From the NCBI GenBank assembly GCA_017562135.1, contig QEYB01000448.1, positions 310,001 through 374,000 on the forward strand: DNA of 64,000 nucleotides, given 5' to 3'. This stretch comes from Dipylidium caninum (Eukaryota > Platyhelminthes > Cestoda > Cyclophyllidea > Dipylidiidae). Below, piece by piece: positions 1-32,100 of the stretch (its first letter is position 1; the number at the start of each line of letters is the position of its first letter). The position numbers and the translations under genes are program-made. Below the pieces are notes generated by a model. That model was given only the letters and a program-made list of their open reading frames with translations. It was not told where the DNA came from and searched no databases.

Positions 1-2987
1 GCTCGGTGGAGGGAGGAGAGGCCATTCCCCCGTGTTTACTAATGTTGGCCTACGGAGAAGCTGTGAACTTGTGTATTGCGTTAGCCTCTTTCCAACTTAC
101 AGGGTAGAATTTGCTTCAAGTTCTCCCCTCTCCTCCTCCTCCTCCTCCTCCACCGTTTTATTGTTTCCTTTCACGCATTGCCCAACTTCCCCTCCTTCTA
201 GTCGTTAATTCCGCCATCAAGATTCTGGCTTTACAGCCACTTCCCCTGGCTTGGAGTAGCTCCTCCCATCTCCGGCTGGCAGAATCTTCTCTCTCTCTCT
301 TTCTCACTCTAAAAATACGCTTATCTATGTGGCGTAGCCGCCACCACGTCGAGTTCACTCTCAGGTCATTTTACGACAGAACCGTGATGCTTTTGTTTGG
401 TGGCCACAACCAGTCACTTTTTCGCTTCTACGGGCTTAAAATAGTATGCGTTGAAATAACTGGTGCAATGTCCAAATTGGATTGTGGTCTTTATTGTTTT
501 TTTTTGAAAGCTTCTTTACCACTTAGTCGCGGAGAGTGGAGGAGTGTCAGCTCACCTCAACTTCAAATACCCTCAAAAACAAAGATTTGCGACGAGAACG
601 TGGAATAGCGTCGAGTTCAGGCGATGACAGTAGCCAAGGTGTATTGTTTTTACGATTAACCCCTCGTCTGAGGTCGTATTTGTGACTTTGAGGAGGCAAG
701 TGTCCCGCCTGCATGCACAAAACGCACAGGGTTCAGGGAACACCACACGTATCGCTGTGTATGTGGACTCCACTAACTTGAGGATTTTAGCAGCATTTTA
801 AGGTCAACACTGAGACGCCGCCTCTGCCACGTACTTTTAACCAAATGTGGTGCAATGAACAACTCGGAGGCCTGAGGACCTGACGACGTGGAGGAGGGTG
901 GCCTCCAGCCACAGACAATGGGAGTGTACACACGCGACCGAGTTGTGGAACGAGGGCAAAACATTCGCTAACTCGAATTCTGTAAACCATTAGAAGGTAG
1001 GCAAACTGCCTACCAAACGGAGCGCATGAACGAATGAATAATTAATAAGCCAATCATCCGCGAAAATATGCGCTTCGTCTGCACCTTCCAGGACCTTTTG
1101 GGGGCGGAGGCAGCCGCCACGTTACACACAGAGAGAGAGAGAGAGACGAGGAGGAAATCGCGACCTCCTCTCTTCTTTTTCGTGGGGACTTCAACCCTAT
1201 GAACTTGCCGAGTATTAGCAAGTGTCTGATCTGGCATCTCAAAACGTCTAAAATCCGCCCATTTTTGTGCATAACGGAAGTCCAGAAAGTCCGGAGACAC
1301 GCTGAAGCAGTCTGCGGCCACCTCGACGGGCAGACAACCCTGTCGCCCTTTAATTAGCCAGGGGTTGGGTGAGTGAGGCGAGTTTGACGCACCCCTGTCC
1401 AGACGCCCTCCTGTCTGCTGTCTCACCTGCCCTGTCTCAACCATCAACTCCACTGAGCAGACTTAATAGCCAGTAATTCGGCAAAGTTAGCTTGCAGTCT
1501 GTTGAAAAGAAGAAATTGGAGAGGTGTAACGTTGTACCCACTCTTGTACCAGTGTATCATAATGCTTGACTACTTTGCTCTGGCCGATGGAGTAGACGTG
1601 ACGCTGTCATTGTCCACGTCCATTTCGCCTATAAGTTGACATTTCAATTTGAGTACCCTACTGAGGGCTTCTGCTCAAATACCCTCGCAGATTTGGCTTT
1701 TTTTTACCGGGATCAGAGCGATTGGCACGCCAACTGTCAACGTTTATTTTGCGTTTGACTAATAACACGCGCACATAAACACACCCACCCACACACACAC
1801 ACACGCCTTGTCTGTTGTGGAAAGGCTCTTGCCTCATGTCTAGGCATGGGGGGCCAGAGAGGGCATACGGGCTTTTACCCTCCTCCTTCACCTTTCCTTG
1901 TTTTTGTCCTCTTTCTTTTCCTCCCCGATAGAAGATTTTGAGTCACTTTTGCTAATTTCCTCAGGAGTGTAGGGCTCTTCAAGGCACATAGGCGTGTCAA
2001 AACTCCTCTTCTCTTTTTTTTCTGCATGGTATGTCGACCGGGCAATCGTTTTATTTAACACGGTGGATGTATGCGCGGGAGAATGGCGATTTATTTCCGT
2101 TAGCCTCGCTATTCTCCAGCCTGACTTTGTGGGCTTTTAAGGGAGGGGAGGAGGGAGAGAGAGAGAGATAGAGAGAGAGCAAGCAAGTGTTAAAGCGCCA
2201 AAATAGATTGCATTAAAGTGCCTTGAAACGGGTTGCATAAATTACCACACTCACACTTAAGTGGGGGAAAGCTTGCCGAATGAAGTGGAGACTTTTTTTC
2301 TAAAGGATTAAATAACATTTACACCAGCCTTGGTGGCACCATCTCCTTCACGTTCGTTTATCGTCCCAGTAATTTTTAGTAGATGAGATAATCTGAGGCG
2401 AGGTGAATGGAATGCCTGTCGCCATTTGGGATCCGCATTAAAGGCATACAAACTGCGGCCAGGAAATTTCACAATTGGCTTACGATCATCGCTTGTCACA
2501 CGGAGGCTTTTAGACTCTTTGAGGTGTTCTCGAGTGTCATTTTGTGGTTGCGTCGTCAACATTGGTCTGAGGAGGCTAACGACTTTCACAATGGCATATT
2601 TTCACTCTTCAATTGTCAAGAATAGCGCAATTTTGCCTACTTTCCCGACCTCCACACTCAACTGACACTCCAATGGTACACATGTCGCCTGTCACACGAA
2701 TTCCGTTAGCTCAACTTCTCCTTCAACATATTAGCTTCATAAAGGCGGTGGTCACATGATTGCGTAGTTGATCCCCTCTCACTCCGTTGATTAGGGGAGA
2801 GGAAGTGGGCAGGACTACTAAATTTGCGAGTAATTTCACCGCGTGAGTCCTAAATGTGACTGCCTACCGAGTGAGGGAGGCAGGCATTTGGAGGTGGGTG
2901 CACGCTTTGGCGTGAGATGGCGTTAGGAGTACGCCGGTGGGGGGATTTTGCCACTCCCCTTACAAAGTAATTTATTTTTGCTTCCAG
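1..2987 (+). other. Intron upstream of the first visible Cav1 exon
   Basis: No conserved coding exon could be recognised here. The next expected upstream exon would encode IVS1, and nothing resembling it is seen, so it probably lies left of the window. The interval holds simple repeats: CTC-rich at about 125-150, GA-rich at 1128-1146 and 2152-2180, and CA-rich at about 1780-1804. It ends with a pyrimidine-rich acceptor TTGCTTCCAG at 2978-2987. Confidence 0.6.
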
Positions 2988-21824
<18,837 letters not shown>

Positions 21825-22518
21825 CTCGACTCTTGCCACTTGACTTTCCTCCCTTCCCTCCCGCTCCCCGCGGTTGCTCATCCCCACCCCAAGAAGCCCA
21901 GGCGGCTCCCTCAATTCCACTGACCAAGGGAAACATTGGCCGGCCAATGATTCCTTCGTACTCAAATGTGCCCTTCCCCCTTCCCTTCAGCTCCAAACTC
22001 CCTTTCTCTCACCCTCTCCTAGTGGGAGGCAGATCGTGTCCGTATTTGTGTTGTAATCTGATTCGGAGATCCCTATTTGTTGAAAAAATTGAGTCCTTGG
22101 AAATTGTCCAGCTTGTTCAACAGAAGAGGGTCCAAGAAGTGCCGCTTTTACTTCAAATACTCCAAAGTGATGTGAGTTAATAGCGAGAGGAGACTTTGGG
22201 AGTCTCACGTTTATCGCAGGATTTCCAGCCGTTTTTCTTCTCGCCTAAGCGAGGAGGCGGAGATAATAACTGTGACTTCAACGCGCCCGAGAGCTGTTGA
22301 ACCGATAAAAGTTGGTCGGTCGACGGTGCTAAACCCAAACGGGCTTGCAGTAATCCGCCCCAACTCCCCTACTTGAGCTCAATCAAGGCGAGGCAAGGCG
22401 GATGACTTTCCAAAAGGCCTTGCTTAACAAAATCGCTTGTTTTAGACAATTCTGTAAGCGGATTTCTGATCTGTGGGTCAGAGATTTGCTGTGCTTGTCA
22501 CAGCTGAAGATTTAGGTC

Positions 22519-23339
22519 GGAAACTATGAAAGGGGTGTTGTGTACGGGTGGGGAAACAAAAAGCTTACAATATTTATTTTATCCAATTGAGATAACTTCC
22601 ATTGCCGTCCACGATTCTCTGCCGACAATTCGGCAAGTTGATTGTGCCTTTCGGGGATAGACCTATATTTGGAGAGCTAAGGGACGATTTAGAACTTTTA
22701 TGCGGCCATTTTGGTTGCTGAGTTTTCTTTCTGTTAAAAATAAGTCGTGATAACAAAGAAGGAGGTTATGGTAAAAGGTCAACAGAAGTTGAGGCTTCAC
22801 GTGGTCGTCGTTCAGCGTTGTCATGTGCGCTTTCGCCGAGGGTCCCTCGGTCATTAGCAGCTGGTCGGTTCGTACGGCCGGCATACTTGCGGCCACATTT
22901 TTATTTTGTCATTTATTATACGCTGATGTTATTTAACTCTGAATTTCCTATCAAGTGTAGCTTCAAGTTGCCGAGTAGTTGCGTGTGTAGATGAAATTTC
23001 ACAGTCTTCGTCCTTAATTCCTCCTCCTCCTCCTCGTTCCTGACATGAGCCGGTAGGGGCCTTTCTCGAGGCGAGGCTCTTTGACGATTTTTAAATTGTG
23101 AGGACGGTTTTTTTTTGGAAAAAACACCGAGCATTTTCATCAGTGTTGGTGCATTCGTCTTTGAATGCCTCGTTAATATCTTGCGCATCGTGTCGAATTG
23201 TGCTGTGATCCAATTTGAACTTGCGTTTTGTTTCCGTCTGATTTCGGCAAAAAATAAAATACAGATGGGATACGAACACGAAAAAATTAAAAAATGAGTA
23301 TGAGAATGCTTGTCATAAGACACCCGTTTCGTAGTTTCC
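22519..23339 (+). mobile_element. Full copy of the inverted-end repeat family
   Basis: 821 bases from GGAAACTATGAAAGGGGTG to CACCCGTTTCGTAGTTTCC; the two ends are near-perfect inverted repeats. The body contains the family's CCTCCTCCTCCTCGTTCC stretch and no credible ORF. It is the positional counterpart of the copy at 16450-17346, adjacent to the other copy of the direct duplication. Confidence 0.8.
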
Positions 23340-23350
23340 AAATTAAAAGC

Positions 23351-24094
23351 CGCGTTTTGGTGAGTGTCGCCTTACTTTGACATTTCAGACGGCGAATGAG
23401 GAAAGCCACGTCTGAACTTCCCTTATTTACCCTCATCAACGCAAAAGCTAAGAGGAGGCAACCAAGAAACGGGAGGAGATGAGTTGATTTTAGCAGTCCG
23501 AGCATCACCGTCTCACTTCCATCGCCTTCAACTCACTCGCAAGACATCCGAGTGGGCCACGAGGAGTGAACTGCAGGCTCTCAACACGTCTGCTGTCTGG
23601 TCTGTCACCTTGGGCGGCTTGGTGGGAGGACCTCGGCCTGTGGTCCCGGCCTCCCTGCGCCACCAACATTAGCTTGCAAGCTGTGAAACGGGCGTTGAAT
23701 ACACGTGGGAGACAAAAGACGCAATTTCTCACATTCCTTGTCATATTCACTCGGAGCAACTTCAAGTGGCATCCACGACTTTCCTAGTTCCTACTTCAGA
23801 CTCGAGCTCGCGAATGGTTGCGTGTGTGAATCGGGTTCCACGGTCTACACGGCCTTAATTCCTCTTCCTTGCTGTCAACTTGGACCGGCGGTCTCCCTCG
23901 GGGCGGGGCGGGGCGGGGAGGGGGGAGGCGAGACGAGGATCCTTCACGATGCCCAAACTGTCAGAACGAAGTCGTCGGCATAAATATCGAGCACCTTTTC
24001 TCTTAGTGGTGAATCCATCTCCGAATGCCTCCTTATTGTTCCGCGAAGCTTATGGAGCTGCGCTGCGATTCAATTTAACCGTGTACAAGAAAAG
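23351..24094 (+). repeat. Duplicated segment, copy B (direct repeat of 17350-18088)
   Basis: Almost identical to copy A, with scattered substitutions and a few extra G residues in the GGGG-run tract at 23900-23928. The near identity contrasts with the more diverged flanking elements. Confidence 0.9.
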
Positions 24095-24431
24095 CGGATG
24101 CAAGTCGCATCTTGTTTTCATCTGGTTACATCAAAAGAAACACTAAAGTATAAATGTGATGTGAAAAGGAAACAAATCCCGTTTCGCGTGTATCACCTTC
24201 ATACAAGCAAAATGACCGCCGAGGTGTGAGTGATGACGCCCTGCACCGCCACCGTAGCCGTCAGATGGGGCAAAGCAAGTCTGATTTCTCCCCTCATTTT
24301 TACCTCAACCAACGCAGCACCCAAGCGGTGGCGATCGCGAAAGGCGAGGGAACCGGTCCGCTTCCACAGTTGAAGTGCGGATGGCAACTCGCACCACGTC
24401 TCACGGTCGACACGAACAGTTGCGTGTGTTT

Positions 24432-24461
24432 GCGTGTGTGTGTGTGTGTGTGTGTGTGTGC
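24432..24461. repeat. (TG)n microsatellite
   Basis: An almost uninterrupted TG dinucleotide run, part of the family body at a position where other copies carry shorter GT runs (for example 17004-17020, 31409-31436 and, reversed, 28811-28832). Confidence 0.85.
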
Positions 24462-25348
24462 GGATTGGATCCCATTGTCGTCGTTCTCGATTTTCTCCTC
24501 CTCCTCCGCCTCCTCCTCCTCGTCGCCATGGGTCGACGGTTTTCCTCGAGGCGAGTCGCGGCGCCTTGACGATACTCGAACCGGCAGTACGAAATCGTGG
24601 GAACCAAGATCGAGCACCTGTGTTCAGCAGTAGTGAATCCATCTTCGAAGGCTTCCTTAATTTTCCTCGAAGTCTGTTGAACTGCGCTAAGAGCCAATTT
24701 TAACTCGAGCAAGAAAAGTCCATGCGATTTACATGGACTGTTTCCCACGAAAGAACGAATGAAAAAAAGGTACTAGGAGGGAAAAATTCTCCGTAATAAT
24801 TGAGAAAAGTGTCCTCAAGATGTATAAATAAAGATATCGAGCGCAGGTCACAGAGAATCTCCTTCTCAGTCACAGCTGACTTCGGGGGAAAGGAAAAGAC
24901 AAAACGCCCATTTCATGATGGCCAACCTCATTAAATCAGTAGGCGGTCGCTCTTTTCGCTCTATTAAATCCGATTACTCTTTCCCCCACTCCCCACCACC
25001 ACCTCTACCGACAAATTTTCCCCTTTCATCCCACGACTCCTTATTACGTTTCATTTTAACAGCTAAACCGCGGAGGAGAACTCGTGCCGCGTCTCATAGT
25101 CGACAGTGCGGGAACTCGGTTCACGCGACCAGCCCCCGGTGCTTGTTCTTCTCCCCCAAAATCCCTTCATCTGCGCTCGCATTACCTGAAGTCGCGGAAG
25201 TCCACAGTAACACCTCGCCATAATATCAAATGGACAATCAAAACAGTGGAAAATGTCAACCAATCTACGCTGAGTATCTGTTGAAAAGATAACATGTAAA
25301 TCACATCAGTGTTTCAATGTGGCCTCTCCTTGAAAGGTAAAATTTACC

Positions 25349-25354
25349 TTTAAT
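25349..25354 (-). promoter_or_regulatory. Possible ATTAAA polyadenylation signal for Slit
   Basis: Reads ATTAAA on the minus strand about 390 nt after the Slit stop. No AATAAA was seen closer. Motif match only. Confidence 0.2.
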
Positions 25355-25741
25355 TTCTTAAATTTGATTAAAATAGATCCGTTTCGGTGGGTGGAAGGGG
25401 GGCGGGGTCGAGGAGGGGAGGGCGGAAAAGAGGGGAGACAAGCGGACGGGACGAGAGGGCTTGAACGAGGGGGCGGAGAAGGCTTTAAATGAAATTAGTT
25501 AGTTGGTGAAACGTTTTGCCGGGAGCGCACCTATGCCCTGTGGTGTCTGTGCATGGAATTGGGCGGATGACTAAAACAACAACACCAGCAGCATCAGTAT
25601 CAGCACAATATCCTGGTGGAGAGACTGCTGTTCTGCGAATAAATGCTCGAGAGGAGATGAGGCGAAAGACGAGTTGTGATAAGAAGGTGACGTCGGTGTG
25701 AACTCGGTTCCACCTCTCCTCCGCCGGCTTCCATCACAGCA

Positions 25742-26195
25742 TCACAGGGCGCCAGTAGTCGGTGGACTCTCGGTCGGGCGTCTCTCCCCGTTGGGACAAT
25801 TGTAGATGCAGCCACACTTTCGCACGAAACGGAACCACCGCGAGTAGACACGACCCGCGCGCCACCACTCTGTGGGCAGTGGAATTGTACACTCTTCTGT
25901 TTGAAACGCAGCGGTTGACAACAGGCCGCCCGCCCCTCGGCGATGCCACGGAGCACACGACTCGTCAGTCTCGCGGGCGGTGCAGGCGGCGCCGAAGGCC
26001 ACCGAACTCTTCGTCGCGCCTTTTTGCGCCATCGTCGTTGCCTCTCCTGGTGCTCTTGTTGCCACCTCAACGAAGTGCTAAATGCGTTTGTACAGAGGCC
26101 AGAACAGGAGCGGATGACAACTCGTTTGGTGGAGATGCAGCCCGTGTCGGGATCGTAGATGTAGGCGTACCGAGAATGGCGTTTGCAGAGGGCGG
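25742..26195 (-). CDS. slit: Slit terminal exon: C-terminal cystine knot (frame-broken)
   Basis: Starts [18 protein letters not shown] and RSCSGLC, then a basic insertion of about 53 residues, then [16 protein letters not shown]. The conserved final part [15 protein letters not shown] is in another frame, switching within about 25850-25865 (two extra bases or one missing in a GC-rich stretch). With the switch the protein stops at 25742-25744. Acceptor TTTTTAG. All expected knot cysteines are present across the two frames, so the exon is recognisable even if broken. Confidence 0.8.
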
Positions 26196-29100
26196 CTAAA
26201 AACAAAAAATTCAAAAAATCCACCAGAAATCAGGATATCTTTGGAGGGGCGGAGGACGGGACTTTACGCCCTCCAGTGGAGTGCTCAGTCAGGAGCTTAC
26301 GAGTCTCGCATCGCGTTCCCTCGTATCCGCTGGGACATCGGCAGACGTAACGCGAAGTCGTCGGGCTCCACTGCTGACTTGGACCGCCCCCCGGGACGGC
26401 ATACTCGGGGATGCAGACGCCGCCACTGAGACACGCCAGCTCTTTACTCCTGCAGTCGTCGGCCCGCGTGGAGGCCTTTGCAGCAACGTCGCCCTGCTCT
26501 CCAGCGACGATCTCGCCGCGGCGCGGGTGAAGAGGCTTCCGGTGGGGCTCACGGGTCGAAGCTTTGCCACAACCGGCTTTCAAACTGGTGGAATTCACGA
26601 GAGCCTCGGAAAAGTCCACCGCCTTGTCGTTTAGGTGGAAGGAGTGAATGCATGCTGAAGGTAAAAAAGGAAGAAACCTAATGCCTCAGATGACTTATTA
26701 AGTGTTGATTCCATAACCAGGCGATGTTTTGTTCTTATAGCCAAAAAAATAGTCAACCGCCTGCAATTTGCACGAAATATTCGGTTTGAAACTACAAAAC
26801 AGGCGCTTTCGTTCAGTCTTCGTTCAATAACAATTGAACGAACTACGTTTTAACCTGCGCCCGACGTGAAGAGAAGGGGATCGTGTCAGAGCTGCTCTCA
26901 TGCCTTTGTCCGTTCCTCCAGGCGAGCACTGTGAACATCCTGAGCTCTTCCAAGCCCCCGCCGTTGCGAGCAATTCAGTCGCCTTCGGGTGCAACTACCA
27001 TCGCTGTCTCAACGGCGCTGTCTGCCAACCCGACATGTCCTCCGTCGGCTACCGCTGTCACTGTCCTCGTGGTGAGTCTGAGCGCCCCGACCTCCACCCC
27101 GCAAATAAACGCTTAACTTAACCCTTAAGAAGTCACGAGAAACCTTCCTACTCGGAGAACGTCGAGGCACTTGCATCAGACCTCAACAATGTGACCACCT
27201 GCCTGGTGTCAAGAGTGCTCGACCTAGGGAGGAGTGTAGATTCCGAGTTATTTGATCGGAAACTATGAAACGGGTGCCCCTGTTGAGTCTCTGTTGAGGT
27301 GCATTGCCACGTTTGCTCCGTGTTGTTTTTCATAAGTGCTAAAAGTTGAAGAAAACTCGATTTACGTCTACCTTTCTTGCACGAGTCCCAAGTGCGTGCT
27401 AGTGCAGGACAGCAGACTTTGAGGGACCTTAACCACCACTCGTTCTGGGGGGGAAAAGTGCTCGAGGTTAATTTCAACATCAACTTCATTCTGGCAATTT
27501 GAGTATTGCCCCTGTTTAGTCTGCGTCCAGACGAACTTGATAGTCTTATTTATAAATCTTGAAGGCTTTCTTCTTATTCATTTCGCAATTTTTTTTTCGT
27601 GTTTGCGTGGTAGCTTTATATCACGTTTTTGTTTGAATTAAATGGAAACAAAACACGTTTAACGTCTACTTTCTTTGTACGGGTTCAAACTGAATCGTGG
27701 CACAGCTAAAGAGGCATGGAGAAGCACAAATTTCTGCTGACAAATTATTTGGCTTCTCTAAAGGTGAAATGGCACCGCATTCTCCTCATCAAACAGACAT
27801 TTCGCCCATCGCTCATTGGTCTTTCGTAAGTAGGCGTTATTTTTAAAAGGCAAAAAAAACACACTAACCAACGTGGTGTCATAAAAGATTTTTGACTCGA
27901 TTGTTAACCCTAAACGCAAAGTTTCTTTTAACAAAAGGCATCTATGACTTGCCCAATCGTTGGCGGACAATCGTAGATGTCAGTGAAAGGTAATTCGGTT
28001 GAATACAAGAAATAAGGCAGACAACTGCGTCCTCCTTGTTGTCTACTTACGCACTCAAGCCGGTTTCATGATTTCCACTTGAATGCGCCCAAGCGTGAAG
28101 ACAATTATTGCCGAGAGGCGTGGAAACAAGTTAAATTCTCTTGTAAAATTAAAATGAGCAGGTGTCTTTAATGCAGCATTAGACGAGGTTACCTGTGGGA
28201 GACGCCAACATTTAGTCTTAATCCTAAGATCGGCGGGTGACTTTCCTCCTCGGAGGAAAGTCGAGGCGCCTGAATCAAACATCGCCGATGTGACGATCTG
28301 CCTCGTGTCAAAGACAATCGGAGTAGATAAGAGCTCAGATTCCGAGTTATTTGGTGGGAAACTATGAAGCTGATGCTTCTGCTTAGTCTGTGTCCAGCTG
28401 CGCCTGAGCCAGTGAATTGTAACGTGTGCTCGGTGTTGTTGTTTATAATTGTTAAAGGCATTCTCCTCGCTCATTTCGCACAATTTTCGTGTTTGGTATT
28501 TCCGTTTTCGTTTAATTTTTACCCAAGTCTGTTGGAAACAAAACACGATTTACATCTACTTTGCTTGTACGAGTCCAAAGTGAGTGGTAGTGCAGCGGAA
28601 GAGGCTTTGAGGAAGGTTAACGACGCGTTTTGGGGTGGAAAAAGTGCACCATGTTGGTTTCGACAACAACTTCGTTCTGGCAATTTGAGTATCGTCAGTG
28701 AAAATCGCCTCGCCTGGAGGAAGACCACCACCTGCCCACGTTGGCATCGAGGAGGAGGATGAGGAGGAGGAATGGAAGACGACAACGGCAATGACTGTGG
28801 AATCCCATCCACACACACACGCACACACACACAATTATTCGTGAACTGGTGTCTACGCCGGATAGGAGCTGACCATCCAATCGGCCGTGTTGGTAGGACA
28901 TCGGCGTACGAAAAATGATAAAGGGAAAAAAGGCGGACTCAAGTGTGCCAGTGGTACGAGCTGACGACACTGCAGATGATCGAGCGACCGCAAAACCGAG
29001 TGTGCATGACCAGATGAAGCTCCACTTTCTGTCGACAAATTAAGCGTTTTTTTCGCATCTCCCCTATTCAGCACACGTAATTTGGCCGACAGATTTTCGC

Positions 29101-32100
29101 CTTTTTCCGTAAGTACGAGTTGCTTTTCGAGAGAAGAAGATACACAGAAACAGACATGACGACGACAAGGAGGACTGGTTTAATCGTTGGCAGAAAATCG
29201 TAGATCCCCAGTGGACGTTACTCTAATTAAATATGAACTCCAGTTTCAGAGTTTTCAGCCTAATGCTTACACAAACGGGTACATATTCAAACAGACTCGT
29301 GGCGCGACCCAACAAGCTTCGAGAAATACTAATGAGGCAGTCGGAGGCGAATTCACTAAGGCGAAAAAACGCTCGCTGTTGGTTCAAAAATCTTCCCTTT
29401 TTGGTGATGTGAGTGGCGTCAAGGCGCTTCGTCTCGAGGAAGACCACCATCGGCTCGTGGTGATGACGACGAGGAGGAGGAAGTGAGGACGTCGGCTGTG
29501 GAATCCAATCTACACACCCCTACATGCAACCCATTGTGAACAAACTCTCCACAAGGCCAGCGGTCAAGTGGGCGGAAGACCGTCAAGTAAATGCAGCCGT
29601 TGTTCTCAAGACGACTTCTAACCCGGCCGTTTCATCCACTTGTCCACGCGGTCTCTGCGGCCAACAGCCAAGTCACTATTGGTGCCGGGCTTGAAATAAC
29701 TCTTCAAACGCCGGACAAACCAGTGGCGGGAGGGACATCCCTCCTCCCACCGCCCCAGCCATTTTGGCTGTCCACAAGGTCTCTGCGCTATCTAACCGCG
29801 ATCATATTCGGTTGGAAGCGATGAAATGAGTATTTGGGTTGTCTGTGTTCACTTGCTACTGAGAGAAAAACGTGAACTTGGCGAACCTGAGCATCGCCAA
29901 GGCGCCTCGCCTCGAAGAGCACCGCCGCCGGCCAATGTTGGCGACGAGGAGGAGGAGTTAAGGACGACGACGACCACTGAGAGATCCGATCCACACACGC
30001 AACTATTAGTGATTTAACGTCCTTAACCGGATGGAAATTAGGCAACCATACGTCTGGTGTGCCGTACAAGCTGAGCTCGGGTGAGGAAAGATCACGAGAT
30101 GAAGGGTAAACTCACTGACAACGCCGGACGGGGCTCCAATAAGGCCCGCACGACTGAAAGATTTTAACAAGCGTTTGGGAGCACCGCCGAGGTAGATGGG
30201 AGTGGAGGCGACCAACGCACGAGGCTTCCAGTCGGAGGCGGTGGACGCCTGTTGTGCAACCGAGTCGACTAGGGCGTTTCTCACTCCGTCGACACGCAGC
30301 TCGAGGAGGTCGGCGACAATTACCTCCAGCCTGTGCACGTGGTTGTCAGCTAACTGAAAAGCAGGCGAGAAAAAGGCGACAGGAAGCAGTAAATCACCAA
30401 ATTGGCGAGGCTACATTCGAGGCCTCCTCGCCCCGGCCAACATACCTTCGACGTGGAGTAGGCGACAGCCACTTTGCCAGCCTCCAGCGCCAGGCAGATC
30501 CTTACGTGGCCGTGGTAGAGTTCTGCGAGGAGAAAGCGCTCCGGCGGGGCGCTCCCGTTGCCCGCCTCGGAGAAGAGGAGGAGGAGGCCCTGCGGTTGAC
30601 TGGTGGAGAAACTGAGGCTCAGATTGCTGCGTGGGTGAAAGCAGCCACGACTCGGCGGTTTCACTGCAACCTGCGCCTCCGTCGACGCGATGGCGACGGC
30701 GAACACCTTCTCACAGAAGGTGCCGCCATAACCTGCAAGCAGAGTGTCATTCGGGAGAAGTGAATCGTCAAGTTGCGTTCGCGTGGGGCGGTTTTAGCAG
30801 GTTATAGCAAGAAAAAATTCCTCCTGTCAATCGGCAAGTGACACACATGACAGATCTTGCCCCAATACAACATTTAAAAAAACTTGCGTGGATGAATTTA
30901 AGGCAAGAATTTGGCTTGTCCCCAAAATCCCCGAAGTCACTGTCAACATGTTCATAGGCATTAGGTCGGAAACTATGAAACGAGCGCTGGATGTAAGTTG
31001 AGAACTGAGGGCACAATTTTCCCCATCTTTTGTTATATTCAAACCAAGTAATATCAATTTAAATCTACGACTTTCTGCCAAAAAACTGGGCAAGTCATAA
31101 ATGTCGTTTTTAAAAAGAAACCCTCTGTGTTTAGAGCTAGTAACCGGCTCAAAGTCTCTCCTAATGCCACTTTGGTAACTGTCTTGTTTTTTTCTCCTTT
31201 TAACGCTTCATAATTGCGAGAAGGTCGAAATCGGCAGGTGAAATATCGAGTGAAAATGTCATGTTGCGATTTTGCGGTCGCTTGACCATTTACAGTCCCG
31301 TCAGGTCGTACGAGGGGCACACTGGAGTCCATCTTTTTTCTCTCTAAAACTTGTTATACGCCAATGTTTTAACAGCCTTAGCTGCATGGCCACCTCCTAA
31401 TCACGAATGGTTGCGTGCGTGTGTGCGTGTGTGTGTGCCGTCGCTGTCGTCGTCTTCAATTCCTTCTTCTTCTCCTCCTCCTCCTCGTCCTCCTCGATGC
31501 CAACATGGGCAGGTGGTGGTCTTCTTCGAGGCAAGGCGAGGCGCGCTGACAATACTCAAATTGCCAGAATGAAGTTGATGTTGAAATTAACCTCGAGCAC
31601 TTTTCCGCCCCAGAACGAGTGGTTAAGGTTCCTCAAAGTCTGCTGTCCTGCACTAGCACGCACTTGGGACTCGTGCAAGAAAGGTAGACGTAAATCGAGT
31701 TTTCTTCAACTTTTAGCACTTATGAAAAACAACACGGAGCAAACGTGGCAATGCACCTCAACAGAGACTCAACAGGGGCACCCGTTTCATAGTTTCCGAT
31801 CAAATAACTCGGAATCTACACTCCTCTTAGGTCGAGCACTTCTTGACACCAGGCAGGTGGTCACATCGTTGAGGTCTGATGCAAGTGCCTCGACGTTCTC
31901 CGGTAGGAAGGTTTCTCGTGACTTCTTAAGGGTGTTAAACGATTTATTTGCGGGGTGGAGGTCAGGGCGCTCAGACTCACCACGAGGACAGTGACAGCGG
32001 TAGCCGACGGAGGACATGTCGGGTTGGCAGACAGCGCCGTTGAGACAGCGATGGAAGTTGCACCCGAAGGCGACTGAATTGCTCGCAACGGCGGGGGCTT

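Larger units (their letters stand above)
21825..25741. other. Convergent intergenic region
   Basis: Lies between the 3' ends of the channel (plus) and Slit (minus). It contains one full repeat-family copy, the second copy of the direct duplication, further repeat fragments near 24370-24860 and 24960-25260, a (TG)n tract near 24432-24461 and a G-rich stretch at 25386-25470. No gene was recognised. Confidence 0.6.

Noticed and set aside
25600..26223. A single 207-codon minus-strand frame as the true Slit C-terminus
   Set aside because: It contains only part of the cystine knot; the conserved KCGC end is in another frame, so the frame break is the better reading.
26883..27121. Plus-strand open frame with EGF sequence, as a separate gene
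   Set aside because: It is the inverted duplicate of the Slit EGF6 exon and has no flanking exons on its strand.
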